A DNA stretch of 64,000 nt from Microbacterium ulmi (GTDB lineage: Bacteria > Actinomycetota > Actinomycetes > Actinomycetales > Microbacteriaceae), in assembly GCF_011759705.1 (NCBI RefSeq), contig NZ_JAAOZF010000001.1:1113152-1177151 (forward strand), read 5' to 3'. Positions 19,212-29,552 of the stretch are shown one piece after another. The notes under the pieces are model-generated. The model made no database searches, was not told where the DNA came from, and saw only the letters and a program-made list of their open reading frames with translations. The position numbers were made by a program, and so were the translations under genes. The stretch's first letter is position 1, and each line of letters starts with the position of its first letter.

Positions 19212-20768
19212 CTACTCCGTTCTCGCGCCGGCCGGCGCACGCGCGGGCGCCGTGCCCTGCGTGGCCGGCATGGCGGCATCCGTTCCCTGCGCGCCCTGCG
19301 CCGCCCCCGCGGCCTCCGCGGCCTCCGTTCCCTGCCCGCGCTGTCCGCGGACGATGCCCCAGCCGACGAGCGCCGCGACCAGGCCCGTCAGCACGAGACC
19401 GCCGATCGTGACCGCCAGCCGGAACTCCCCCGTCTGCTGTGCGTCCCACCCGGGGGTCGTGAGAGCACCCGTGAACAGCACGGCGAGGATCGTGCCGACG
19501 ACGGCGATGCCGACCCCCGAGGCGACCTCGGTCACGGTGTCGGTGAGGGCGGCCCCGATCGTGGTGCGGTTCCCGGGGAGGCCGCGGAGCACGTTGGTCG
19601 CCGCGACGACGCCCACGACCCGGAGCCCGGCCGCGACGAGCGCGAGAGCGACCGCGACCCACACATATCCGGTGTGTCCGAGCAGGCTGTAGACCGCGAG
19701 TCCCACGACGACCGTCGCGGCGCTGGTCCACGCGGCCCGCTCGAGGCCTACGCGCTTCACGAACGGCTCGACGACCGCTCCGCCCGCGAGCAGCACGACG
19801 ACCTGCGGCAGCATCCCGACGGCTGCGAGGGCCGGCGGCCATCCCCAGTCGAGCTGCAGCTGCAGCGTCACGAGGTATCCGATACCGGCCGTCGCGAGCC
19901 CGGCCGCGGCCTTGAACGCGAGACCGCTCGAGACGAGCGGGCGCGCGACGAGCGCGAGATCCAGAAGCGGATGCTGCGCCGAGCGCTCGCGCACGACGAA
20001 GAGGATCGCGGCGGCGACCGCTCCCGCCGTCGCCGTCCACGGCCCCCACGAGGCCGGACCCTCGTTCGCGAACAGGGTCGGGGCGACGAGCGCGAGCACG
20101 ATCGCCGCCGTGCCGAGCGCCGCGCCCGCGATGTCCAGCGGCGCACGGTGGAGGTCGGCGGGGTCGTCCGCTGCGACTCCGATCCGCACGCCGACGATCG
20201 CGAGCGCCGCGACCGGCACGTTGACGAGCAGCAGCACCTGCCAGGGCGCGACCGCAAGCACGAGACCCCCGAGAGCGGGGCCGATCGCGAGGCCGACGAG
20301 TCCGACGGTCGAGATGACGGTGATGGCGCGCACGCGCAACGTGTCGTCGTCGAACAGCCGGAACGCGAGCGCCATCGACCCGGGCGTCGTCATCGCCGCC
20401 GCGACGCCCATCGCGATGCGCACCGCGATCAGCTGCTCCGCGCTCGTGACGAACGCCGTCGCGAGGCTCGCGATGCCCAGCAGCACGAGGCCGACGAGCA
20501 TGACGCGCCGGCGCCCGAACCGGTCGGCGACGACGCCGAACATGAGCATGAGACCGCCGAACACGACGGCGTACGCGCCGGTCACCCACTGCACGCCCGT
20601 CGTCGACGCGTGCAGCTCACGGCCGATCGTGGGGAGGGCGACGTTGAGGATCGAGTTGTCCAGCATCTCGAACAGGAAGACCATGGACAGTCCTGCCAAC
20701 GCGGGCCACGCCTCGCGCAATGATCGAGGGGAGCGCCGAGATCGTTGGGCGGCGGGTCGCGTGGACAT
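19212..20768 (-). CDS. DHA2-family MFS efflux transporter
   Basis: 518 residues with about 14 hydrophobic segments. Motif A appears as GVVADRFGRRRVMLVG in loop 2-3 and motif C-like GPALGGLVLA in helix 5. It opens FLFEMLDNSILNVALPTIGREL, typical of the 14-TMS drug:H+ antiporters (EmrB/QacA group). The C-terminus is a low-complexity Ala/Gly/Gln stretch. It is divergent from a TetR gene with an operator lying between this gene's -35 and -10, so repression and drug-induced release are likely. The ATG is leaderless, six bases after TAACAT. Confidence 0.9.
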   Translation of the reverse strand: MSTRPAAQRSRRSPRSLREAWPALAGLSMVFLFEMLDNSILNVALPTIGRELHASTTGVQWVTGAYAVVFGGLMLMFGVVADRFGRRRVMLVGLVLLGIASLATAFVTSAEQLIAVRIAMGVAAAMTTPGSMALAFRLFDDDTLRVRAITVISTVGLVGLAIGPALGGLVLAVAPWQVLLLVNVPVAALAIVGVRIGVAADDPADLHRAPLDIAGAALGTAAIVLALVAPTLFANEGPASWGPWTATAGAVAAAILFVVRERSAQHPLLDLALVARPLVSSGLAFKAAAGLATAGIGYLVTLQLQLDWGWPPALAAVGMLPQVVVLLAGGAVVEPFVKRVGLERAAWTSAATVVVGLAVYSLLGHTGYVWVAVALALVAAGLRVVGVVAATNVLRGLPGNRTTIGAALTDTVTEVASGVGIAVVGTILAVLFTGALTTPGWDAQQTGEFRLAVTIGGLVLTGLVAALVGWGIVRGQRGQGTEAAEAAGAAQGAQGTDAAMPATQGTAPARAPAGARTE

Positions 20769-20774
20769 GGCACT

Positions 20775-20803
20775 ATGTTATGTGACTAAATGTAGTTACA
20801 CAA
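20775..20803 (-). promoter_or_regulatory. Promoter of the DHA2 efflux gene
   Basis: -10 TAACAT (20775-20780), 17-base spacer, -35 TTGTGT (20798-20803); the -10 ends six bases before the ATG. The spacer is occupied by the TetR-type operator. Confidence 0.6.
20781..20800. promoter_or_regulatory. TetR-type operator between divergent genes
   Basis: TGTGACTA-AATG-TAGTTACA, 8-bp arms with one mismatch, AT-rich. It sits inside the promoter spacer of the efflux gene and 25 bp upstream of the TetR gene. Confidence 0.65.
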
Positions 20804-20824
20804 GTCAGCGTGATGGGAGATCAC

Positions 20825-21451
20825 ATGCCCCGAACGGGACGGCGAGGCGGGCCGCAGACGCGCGCTCGGATCTCGCAGGTCGCGACGCAGCTGTTCCTCG
20901 AGCGCGGGTTCGACGCCGTCACCGTCGCCGAAGTCGCCCGTGAGGCAGGCGTCTCGAGCGTCACGGTCTTCAACCACTTCCCACGCAAGGAGGACCTGCT
21001 CCTGGATCGCACCGACGACGCCGTCGACCTGCTGCGCTCCGCCGTGCGCGACCGCGGGCCGGGCGTCGACGTCCTCGCGTCCCTGCGGAGGGCCACCGTG
21101 CGTCTCGTCGACGACCGCCACGCGCTGTCCGGCCTCGCCGAGGGGGTCGTCCCCTTCTTCCGCACCGTCGCCGCGTCACCCGCGCTCGTGGCGCGCGCGC
21201 GAGAGATCGCGGCCGACCTCGAGCGGATCCTCGCCGACGAGCTGGATCGCGACTCCCGGTTCGACGGCGACCCTGCGCTGCTCGCGGCGTTCTTCATCGC
21301 GGGATACACCGCCGTGCTCGTAGAGACCGCACGCCGGCAGCTCGCCGACGAGCCGGCCGACGCGATCGCCGAGGGCCACCGCGCGCGCCTCGAGCAGCTC
21401 TTCGCCGCCCTCCGCCACGGCGTCCTCCCCGGCGCGCAGCCCAGCGCCTGA
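20825..21451 (+). CDS. TetR-family repressor of the divergent efflux gene
   Basis: 208 residues. The N-terminal helix-turn-helix reads RARISQVATQLFLERGFDAV then VAEVAREAGVSSVTVFNHF and PRKEDLLL. The C-terminal ~140 residues are the ligand-binding/dimer domain. The ATG follows GGGAG by five bases; a shorter in-frame upstream ATG lacks better support. Divergent placement with a shared operator makes it the probable local repressor of the DHA2 gene. Confidence 0.9.
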   Translation: MPRTGRRGGPQTRARISQVATQLFLERGFDAVTVAEVAREAGVSSVTVFNHFPRKEDLLLDRTDDAVDLLRSAVRDRGPGVDVLASLRRATVRLVDDRHALSGLAEGVVPFFRTVAASPALVARAREIAADLERILADELDRDSRFDGDPALLAAFFIAGYTAVLVETARRQLADEPADAIAEGHRARLEQLFAALRHGVLPGAQPSA

Positions 21452-21533
21452 GCGCGGTCGCGGTGCCTGAGCGCGATCCGGCGGCTGCGCAGGGCAGCGG
21501 CGCCCGAGCGCGGTCGCGGCGGCCGTGGCGGCC

Positions 21534-21950
21534 CTAGCCTTCGACGGCGGGATGCGCGTCGAGCCAGTCCTTCGCGAGCCTGCGCGGCGCCTTGACGAGC
21601 CAGGCGTCGGTGACGACCTCGCGGAGCTGGTCGACGTCGATCGCGTCGAGGCGCACGAGCACGGCGGGGTAGCCGTCGAAGTGCGGGATCGTGAAGAAGA
21701 CGCCCGGGAACGCACCGAGGAGCGCTTCCTTGCCTTCGAGCCCGTCCGTGCGCACGCCCACGACCGGGCCCGCCGGCCATTCGCGTCCGAGCGACGCGAG
21801 CGACGCGAGGTCGGCCTTGGAGGGTCCGCGCTCCCACACGAACAGGCCGTTGCTCGTGCGCCAGCCGACGCCTGCGCGCTGCCCGTTCGCCTTCTCGAAC
21901 GCCTCGGGCAGGCTCAGCGCGATCTCACGGACGTCGTCGAGAGCAGCCAT
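21534..21950 (-). CDS. MmcQ/YjbR-family protein
   Basis: 138 residues with the CyaY-like MmcQ/YjbR pattern: DDVREIALSLPEAFEKANGQ, GLFVWERGPS, VFFTIPHFDGYPAVLVRLD and the C-terminal DAWLVKAPRRLAKDWLDAHP. Often annotated as DNA-binding, but the evidence for that is thin. The inner ATG was chosen because upstream codons are a low-complexity Ala run; a CACACT lies six bases before it. Confidence 0.82.
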   Translation of the reverse strand: MAALDDVREIALSLPEAFEKANGQRAGVGWRTSNGLFVWERGPSKADLASLASLGREWPAGPVVGVRTDGLEGKEALLGAFPGVFFTIPHFDGYPAVLVRLDAIDVDQLREVVTDAWLVKAPRRLAKDWLDAHPAVEG

Positions 21951-22046
21951 GCGGCCAGTGTGCCGCGCAGCGGCCGCGGCATCCATCCCCTCGCGTGAGA
22001 CGCGACGGCTGCGCGGTGAGGGCGGGCAGCGGCATCCGTGCGTGTC

Positions 22047-23684
22047 TCACTGCCCGACGTCTCCCGTCGCGACGCTCTGCGGGATCTCGCCCGGCAGGTA
22101 GCTGGGCAGCCGGCTCGCGGGCACGATCGCGAGCGCGCTGATCCCGGCGAGGACCAGCAGGCCCAGCTGCAGCGCGCCCAGGCGTGCATCCTCGTTGAGC
22201 GCGACCGCGGCATCGACCTGCGCATCGGTGGCGTCCGTCTGCGACAGGATCTCCCTCAGCCTGTCGTTGCTCACGAAGTTCGTGCTGTCGAGGTCCACCT
22301 GCGAGGTCAGCTCGTCGGGCAGCTCCGTGCCGGCCGAGAGAGCCGTCGCGACGTTCGCGCTGAGCAGGCCCACCAGGAGCGCGCCCGCGACCGCCGTGCC
22401 GACGGCGGAGGCGAGGTTCTGCGTCGTGCCGCGCACGGAGCCGACATCGCCCGCCAGCTCCTTCGGCGATGCCGTCACGAGGACGTTGAAGACGAGGGTG
22501 ACGAGCGCGCCCTGCCCGAGGCCGAAGACGAACAGGCCGAGGATCGTCGGCAGCGTCTCCCAGTTGTTGGTCACGACGAACGACAGCCAGACGAGCGCCA
22601 CCGTCGTGAGGCTGAACGAGAACACGCCGATGGCGCGCGGGGTGAAGCGACGGTAGAGGCGCACGACGAGGATCGCGGTGAAGAACACCGTCAGGTTGAA
22701 CGGGAGCATCGCGAGCGACGTGTCGAACGGGGTCCGCCCCTGCACGATCTGGACGTACAGCGGCACCGTGAAGTTCAGCGCCGCCTCGAGCGCGACGACG
22801 ATGAACATGGCGTAGACCGCGGCCCGCTCCCGTGACGACCCCAGCACGGAAAGGCTCACGAGCGGCACCCTGCCCGCCGCGGTGCGGCGACGGGTCCACA
22901 CGAAGAACACCTGCACGAGCACGACGCCGATCACGATCAGCACGGGCGCGGGCGAGAGGCCCAGGATGTCGAACGGCGACCCCGGGCGGGCCGCGACGAG
23001 TCCCCACGCGTTGAGGTTGTTCACGCCGAGCGTCAGCGAGACGATGCCGAGACCGATGAGCACGGCGCCGACGACGTCGATCCTGATCGTCCCGTTGCCC
23101 CGTAGGGCGCGCAGCCGGAAGCTCAGGATGAAGACCGCGACGGCGATGACGAGCAGGACCATGAAGACGGGGCGCCAGCCGACGAGCGTCGCCAGCGCGC
23201 CGCCGATGAGGAACGCGCTGACGCCCGCGAGCGCCCGCGCCGACCCGAGCGAGCCGATCGCCGTCGCCTGCTGCCCGCCGTGGTAGTTCTCGGCGATGAG
23301 CGCGACGAGCGAAGGCACGATGACGGCGGCGGATGCCCCGGCCAGCGCCTGAGCGGCGATCACCCAGCCGATCGAGGGGGCCAGGATCATCGTGAGAGCC
23401 GCGACCGAGAACAGGGCGATGACGACCCGGAACATCAGGACCCACCCGATGCGCTGCCCGATCTTCGCGCCCGTCATGACGAGCGCCGCCACGAAGAGCC
23501 CGTACGTCACGAGGGCCGTGCTGACGTCCGTGGGGGGAACGCCGAAGTCGTCGACCATGCCGCCGAGGGTCACGGGCAGCGCCGAGACGTTGAACGACAT
23601 GAGGACCTGGGCGAGGAAGAGCCCGGCCATCGGCGCCCACGACGCACGGGCCTCGGGTCTCACGACTGCCGCGGCATCCGTCAT
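22047..23684 (-). CDS. MFS transporter (14-TMS type), coupled to glutaminase
   Basis: 545 residues with ~14 hydrophobic segments. The N-terminus has MAGLFLAQVLMSFNVSALPV and VTLGGMVDDFG; loop 2-3 is short (GAKIGQRIGWVLMF), a degenerate motif A. A ~70-residue polar extracytoplasmic loop precedes the last helix. The ATG overlaps the glsA stop as ATGA, so its translation is tied to the glutaminase. A role in moving glutamine, glutamate or a related amine is an inference from that coupling; sequence alone places it only among drug/metabolite MFS proteins. Confidence 0.85.
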   Translation of the reverse strand: MTDAAAVVRPEARASWAPMAGLFLAQVLMSFNVSALPVTLGGMVDDFGVPPTDVSTALVTYGLFVAALVMTGAKIGQRIGWVLMFRVVIALFSVAALTMILAPSIGWVIAAQALAGASAAVIVPSLVALIAENYHGGQQATAIGSLGSARALAGVSAFLIGGALATLVGWRPVFMVLLVIAVAVFILSFRLRALRGNGTIRIDVVGAVLIGLGIVSLTLGVNNLNAWGLVAARPGSPFDILGLSPAPVLIVIGVVLVQVFFVWTRRRTAAGRVPLVSLSVLGSSRERAAVYAMFIVVALEAALNFTVPLYVQIVQGRTPFDTSLAMLPFNLTVFFTAILVVRLYRRFTPRAIGVFSFSLTTVALVWLSFVVTNNWETLPTILGLFVFGLGQGALVTLVFNVLVTASPKELAGDVGSVRGTTQNLASAVGTAVAGALLVGLLSANVATALSAGTELPDELTSQVDLDSTNFVSNDRLREILSQTDATDAQVDAAVALNEDARLGALQLGLLVLAGISALAIVPASRLPSYLPGEIPQSVATGDVGQ

Positions 23685-24691
23685 CTGGGCGCTCCTTCCA
23701 CGAAGCGGGACTCGGAGGCGAAGATGTTGAGCCCGAGCGCGCGCGAGACGTTGGCCGTGGCGATCTGGCCGCGCACGCTGTTCCCCGCTGAGTCGAGAGG
23801 CGGCGCGTAGGCTCCGACGCCGACCTTTCCCGGAGCGACCGTGACGAGTCCCCCCGAGACGCCGGACTTGCCCGGCAGGCCGATCTCGAACAGCCACTCC
23901 CCTGACCGCTCGTAGAGCCCGCTCGCGGCGAGGGCCGCGAGCGTGTCGCGTGAGACCTCCGCCGACACGACGCGCTCGCCCGTCAGCGGGTTGACGCCTC
24001 CGTCGGCGAGGGTCGCGCCCATCACCGCGAGGTCGCGGGCGTCCACCCGCACGGAGCACTGCCGCGTGTACACGTCGACGGCGCGCAGCGGGTCGCCTGT
24101 GATGCGGCCGTAGCTCGCGAGCAGCTGCGCGATCGCGCGATTGCGCTGATTCGTGTCGGCTTCGCAGCGATAGACGTCCTCGTCGACGGTGAGCTCCCTG
24201 CCCGCGAAGCGCGAGAGGCCCGTGAGGATCGCGGCGAACTGCGCGTCCGCCGTCTCACCCGGCATGAGGGCCGTCGCCGCGATCGCTCCCGCGTTCACCA
24301 TCGGGTTCATGGGATGCCCGTCGTTGAGCTCGATCGCGACGACCGAGTTGAAGGGAAGTCCCGTGTTGTTCACTCCGACGACGTCGAGCGCGCGCCCGTG
24401 ACCGATCCGGTCGCACAGCAGCGCGTAGACGAAGGCCTTCGAGATCGACTGGATCGAGAACGGCGCCCGGGTGTCACCGAGCTCGTGGAGTCCGCCGTCG
24501 ACGTCGGCGATGCACAGCCCGAACGCCTCGGGGTCGGCGTTCTGCAGGATCGGGATGTAGTCCGCGACCTTTCCCTCGCGGTGCGCCGACGCACGCTCGA
24601 ACGCGCGCGCCAGGACCTCGTCGATCCGGTCGCCGGGCGGGACGGCACCCGTGCTGACAGACTGGCCCACGCCCGCGACATCCAGATCCAT
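23681..24691 (-). CDS. glsA: Glutaminase A
   Basis: 336 residues of the serine-dependent glutaminase family (beta-lactamase-like fold), which hydrolyses L-glutamine to glutamate and ammonia. The catalytic S-x-x-K is Ser82-Ile-Ser-Lys85 in FSIQSISKAFVYALL. Other family blocks present are ADYIPILQNADPEAFGL, NDGHPMNPMVNAGAIA, ADTNQRNRAIAQLLASYG and LPGKSGVSGGLV. The ATG at 24691 follows a GAGGGG run; a GTG seven codons upstream is the alternative. It is the first gene of a two-gene unit with an overlapping MFS gene, reminiscent of the glutaminase plus transporter acid-resistance logic of enteric bacteria. Confidence 0.95.
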   Translation of the reverse strand: MDLDVAGVGQSVSTGAVPPGDRIDEVLARAFERASAHREGKVADYIPILQNADPEAFGLCIADVDGGLHELGDTRAPFSIQSISKAFVYALLCDRIGHGRALDVVGVNNTGLPFNSVVAIELNDGHPMNPMVNAGAIAATALMPGETADAQFAAILTGLSRFAGRELTVDEDVYRCEADTNQRNRAIAQLLASYGRITGDPLRAVDVYTRQCSVRVDARDLAVMGATLADGGVNPLTGERVVSAEVSRDTLAALAASGLYERSGEWLFEIGLPGKSGVSGGLVTVAPGKVGVGAYAPPLDSAGNSVRGQIATANVSRALGLNIFASESRFVEGAPR

Positions 24692-24751
24692 CGCCCGCCC
24701 CTCGAGACGCACGCGGCGCCGTGCTGCTCATCTTGGCACGGCGGATTCCCG

Positions 24752-25225
24752 TCACTCGGCTGCGCCGCGGTCCTCGTCGGGCTCGCCCGCCTCGAGCTGC
24801 TGCGGCCTCGGGCTCCACAGCACGACCTCCGTCGCGCGGCGCAGGCGCGTGCCGTGACGCAGCGTCACGACGGCTCCCGTCGCGCCGGCCGCGAACACGC
24901 GCGCCCCGGGTCGACGCTCGAGCTCGGTGCGCACACGCTCCTCGAGGTCGCGCACGCGCAGGTGGAGCTCTCGCACCCGGTCCTCGAGCTCGAGGATCCG
25001 CGCGATCGCGGGAAGGCCCATGCCGTCGGCCGACATGCGCGCGACCTCGCGCAGCTGCTGCACGTGCCGGAGGGAGTAGCGGCGCGATCCGCCCTGCGTG
25101 CGCGCGGGCACGACGAGCCCGAGCCGGTCGTACTGGCGGAGGGTCTGCGGATGCATGCCGGACAGCTCTGCGGCCACCGCGATCGCGAAGATCGGGGCGT
25201 CCTCGTCGATCTCCCTGTCAGGCAT
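24752..25225 (-). CDS. hspR: Heat-shock repressor HspR (MerR family)
   Basis: 157 residues. A MerR helix-turn-helix (PIFAIAVAAELSGMHPQTLR, QYDRLGLVVPARTQGGSRRY) is followed by a coiled coil (LELEDRVRELHLRVRDLEER) and a basic/hydrophobic tail. HspR binds HAIR sites with DnaK as co-repressor. It is the last gene of the dnaK operon, 26 bases after dnaJ, and starts after GAGGAGG. Two HAIR-like sites at the operon promoter and one at clpB are its expected targets. Confidence 0.96.
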   Translation of the reverse strand: MPDREIDEDAPIFAIAVAAELSGMHPQTLRQYDRLGLVVPARTQGGSRRYSLRHVQQLREVARMSADGMGLPAIARILELEDRVRELHLRVRDLEERVRTELERRPGARVFAAGATGAVVTLRHGTRLRRATEVVLWSPRPQQLEAGEPDEDRGAAE

Positions 25226-25251
25226 CCTCGTCACCTCCTCGATGACATGAT

Positions 25252-26247
25252 TCAGCTCTGGGCCTTCGCCATGAGGTCGGCGCGCGGATTCTCCTTCGGC
25301 TCGAGCTCGTGGAAGCGTTCGAGCGCCTCGCGCGCGCGGTCGTCCAGGTGCGCCGGCACCGCGACCTGCACCTCGGCGAGGAGGTCGCCCGTGCCCCTGT
25401 CGGTCGCGACGCCTCGTCCCTTGACCCGCAGCACGCGCCCTGACGGAGTGCCCGGCGCGACCCGCAGCTTGACGGGATCCCCGCCGAGGGTCGGCACCTC
25501 GATCGTCGCGCCGAGCGCGGCCTCCGTGAACGTCACGGGCACCGTGACGCGCAGGTTGAGCCCTTCGCGCGTGAAGACGGGATGCGGGCGCACCGTCACC
25601 GACACGACGACGTCGCCCGGCTCGCCGCCGTCGGGCGACTGCCGCCCGCGGCCGCGAAGGCGGATCTTCTGGCCGTCGGAGACCCCCGCGGGGATCTTGA
25701 CCTTGAAGGGCTTGCCGTCCTCGCCCTGCAGCGTGATCGTCTCGCCCTTCGTCGCCGTCACGAAGTCGATCGTCGTGCGCGCCGTGAGGTCCGCGCCGCG
25801 GGTGGGTCCGCCGTAGCCGCGGAAGCCGCCGGTGGGCTGCCCGAAGCGACCCGAGCCGAAGCCCCCGCCGGACTGCTCGAACATCGAGAAGATGTCGTCG
25901 TACGCGCCGCCCGACGTCTGGAACCGCACGTTGCCGCCGCGGCCCTGGTTGAACATGCTGAACACGTCCTCGAAGCCGCCGGAGCCGTCGCCCGCCGTGA
26001 AGCGCGCGCCCGAGCCCATCGCCCGGATCTGGTCGTACTCCTTGCGCTGCTCGGGGTCGGAGAGCACCGAGTAGGCCTCGCTGATCTCCTTGAACTTGGC
26101 CTCGGCCGCGGCATCCCCCTGGTTGGAGTCCGGGTGATACGTGCGCGCGAGCTTGCGGTACGTCTTCTTCAGCTCGGCGTCGGAGACGTCCTTCGAGACG
26201 CCGAGAACCTTGTAGAAGTCCTTGTCGAACCAGTCCTGACTGGCCAT
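25252..26247 (-). CDS. dnaJ: DnaJ/CbpA-type J-domain co-chaperone without zinc finger
   Basis: 331 residues. J-domain with His38-Pro-Asp40 in RKLARTYHPDSNQGD, then a Gly/Phe-rich linker (FNQGRGGNVRFQ, SGGGFGSGRFGQPTGGFRG). Two DnaJ C-terminal substrate-binding domains follow (ARTTIDFVTATKGETITLQG; HPVFTREGLNLRVTVPVTFT). There is no CxxCxGxG zinc-finger region, and I see no cysteine in the protein, so it is of the class II/CbpA-like type although it sits in the canonical dnaK operon. It stimulates DnaK ATPase. It lies 15 bases after grpE. Confidence 0.93.
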   Translation of the reverse strand: MASQDWFDKDFYKVLGVSKDVSDAELKKTYRKLARTYHPDSNQGDAAAEAKFKEISEAYSVLSDPEQRKEYDQIRAMGSGARFTAGDGSGGFEDVFSMFNQGRGGNVRFQTSGGAYDDIFSMFEQSGGGFGSGRFGQPTGGFRGYGGPTRGADLTARTTIDFVTATKGETITLQGEDGKPFKVKIPAGVSDGQKIRLRGRGRQSPDGGEPGDVVVSVTVRPHPVFTREGLNLRVTVPVTFTEAALGATIEVPTLGGDPVKLRVAPGTPSGRVLRVKGRGVATDRGTGDLLAEVQVAVPAHLDDRAREALERFHELEPKENPRADLMAKAQS

Positions 26248-26262
26248 GCGCTCTCCTCCGGG

Positions 26263-26868
26263 CTACTCGGCAGGCACGGCGACGACGACCTTCGCGGGCC
26301 GCAGCTCGACGGAGCCGAGACGGTAGCCCGTCTCGACGACCTCGAGCACCGTCGCCGTCTCGATCCCGGGAGTGGGCACCTGGAAGATCGCCTCGTGCTG
26401 CTGCGGGTCGAACGTCTCGCCCGCCTCTCCGTAGGAGACCACGCCGAGACGCTCGGCGACGCCGCGCACCTTGTCGGCGATCGCGGCGAACGGGCTTCCC
26501 GCTTCGAGGTCGCCGTGCTTGTCGGCACGGTCGAGGTCGTCGAGCACGGGCAGCAGGCCCTTGACGGCCTCGCCCTTCGCCCGCTCGATCTCGAGCTCGC
26601 GCTGCTCCTCCGTGCGGCGGCGGTAGTTCGCGTACTCGGCCTGCAGCCGCTTGAGGTCGGTCAGCAGCGTCGTCTCGAGGTCGGCGATCACGGCGTCCTC
26701 TGCCGCGGCGGCGGCCGCGGCATCCGCCGACTGCTGAGTGCCCAGGATGTCGTCGATCGTCAGCTCGTCGTCGGACGGGCCGTCCTGCGGCTCGGGGCCG
26801 GAGGCCTGAGCCTCCGACCCCTCGTCGCCAGGACCGACCTCGTTCTCGTCGAAGTCCTTGTCGGCCAT
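26263..26868 (-). CDS. grpE: GrpE nucleotide-exchange factor
   Basis: 201 residues. A long acidic N-terminus (residues 1-~65) is followed by a coiled-coil helix (LKRLQAEYANYRRRTEEQRE) and the C-terminal beta domain (EAGETFDPQQHEAIFQVPTP, VVETGYRLGSVELRPAKVVV). It releases ADP from DnaK. Its ATG lies two bases after the dnaK stop, indicating tight coupling. Confidence 0.96.
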   Translation of the reverse strand: MADKDFDENEVGPGDEGSEAQASGPEPQDGPSDDELTIDDILGTQQSADAAAAAAAEDAVIADLETTLLTDLKRLQAEYANYRRRTEEQRELEIERAKGEAVKGLLPVLDDLDRADKHGDLEAGSPFAAIADKVRGVAERLGVVSYGEAGETFDPQQHEAIFQVPTPGIETATVLEVVETGYRLGSVELRPAKVVVAVPAE

Positions 26869-26870
26869 GC

Positions 26871-28795
<1,925 letters not shown>

Positions 28796-28808
28796 ATGAG
28801 CCGTCTCC

Positions 28809-28837
28809 AGGGTACGCGCGGCATCCATCACTGTCAA
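28809..28837 (-). promoter_or_regulatory. Promoter of the dnaK operon
   Basis: Minus-strand TTGACA (28832-28837), 17-base spacer, TACCCT (28809-28814). HAIR-like sites lie on both sides, suited to HspR repression. Confidence 0.65.
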
Positions 28838-28842
28838 ATGAA

Positions 28843-28863
28843 CTTGAGTCCTGTCATGTCAAC
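28843..28863. promoter_or_regulatory. Distal, degenerate HAIR-like site
   Basis: CTTGAGT-N7-TGTCAAC: a perfect left arm and a right arm matching four of seven positions. It lies five bases upstream of the dnaK -35 and also in front of the divergent acetyltransferase gene. A second TTGACA is embedded in it. Confidence 0.5.
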
Positions 28864-28910
28864 TTTGCAGGATCGGCCGCGAGGCCCGAGCGATCGAGCA
28901 GGATGGAGGC

Positions 28911-29480
28911 ATGGCTCTGCCGTGGGACTTCCACCCGATCGAAGGCGAGCGCGTCCGGCTCGACCTCCTGCGCGACGACGACCTCGACGACCTGTACGCG
29001 CTGCAGTCGGATCCGGAGGTGTGCCGGTACCTCCTCTACGAGCCGCGCTCGCGCGAGCGGGTCGCGCACGTGCTGGCGCGGGATGCCGCGGCCGCGCGCC
29101 TCGAGAGCCCGCACGACTACCTGCAGCCCGCGATCCGCGATCGCGACGGCCGCTTCCTCGGGACGATGTACTTCGAGCTGCACAGCGTCGACCCCGACCG
29201 CACGGCCGAGATCGGCTGGATCCTCGCGCCGCACGCGCAGGGCGAGGGCTACGCGAGCGAGGCCGCGCGGCTTCTGCTCGGCCTCGCCTTCGAGGAGCTG
29301 GGCCTGCACCGCGTGTATGCGGAGCTCGACCCGCGCAACGGCGCGTCCGTCGCGCTGTGCGAGCGGCTCGGGATGCGGCACGAGGGCCATTTCGTCGAGC
29401 ACATGTGGCTCAAGGGCGAGTGGACCGACACGGGTCACTACGCGATCCTCGAGCACGAGTGGGCCGCGCGCCGCGCGTGA
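28911..29480 (+). CDS. GNAT-family N-acetyltransferase (RimJ/RimL-like)
   Basis: 189 residues. It starts with a RimJ-like substrate lobe (ERVRLDLLRDDDLDDLYALQ) and has the acetyl-CoA pyrophosphate loop in APHAQGEGYASEAARLLLG (motif A, Q-x-x-G-x-A). It ends with motif B VYAELDPRNGASVALCERLG and GMRHEGHFVEHMWLKGEW. It probably acetylates an amino group of a small molecule or a protein N-terminus. GGAGG precedes the ATG. It is divergent from dnaK, sharing the intergenic region that holds the distal HAIR-like site. Confidence 0.9.
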   Translation: MALPWDFHPIEGERVRLDLLRDDDLDDLYALQSDPEVCRYLLYEPRSRERVAHVLARDAAAARLESPHDYLQPAIRDRDGRFLGTMYFELHSVDPDRTAEIGWILAPHAQGEGYASEAARLLLGLAFEELGLHRVYAELDPRNGASVALCERLGMRHEGHFVEHMWLKGEWTDTGHYAILEHEWAARRA

Positions 29481-29506
29481 GCCGCCGAGCGGGCCGACAC
29501 GGACGC

Positions 29507-29538
29507 CTCCCCGCCTGGCCTGCTCGCCCGACGGGGAG
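29507..29538. terminator. Hairpin between convergent acetyltransferase and hydrolase genes
   Basis: CTCCCCG / CGGGGAG stem with an 18-base loop, 26 bases after one stop and 14 before the other. Confidence 0.5.
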
Positions 29539-29552
29539 TCCTCCGCGATCGC

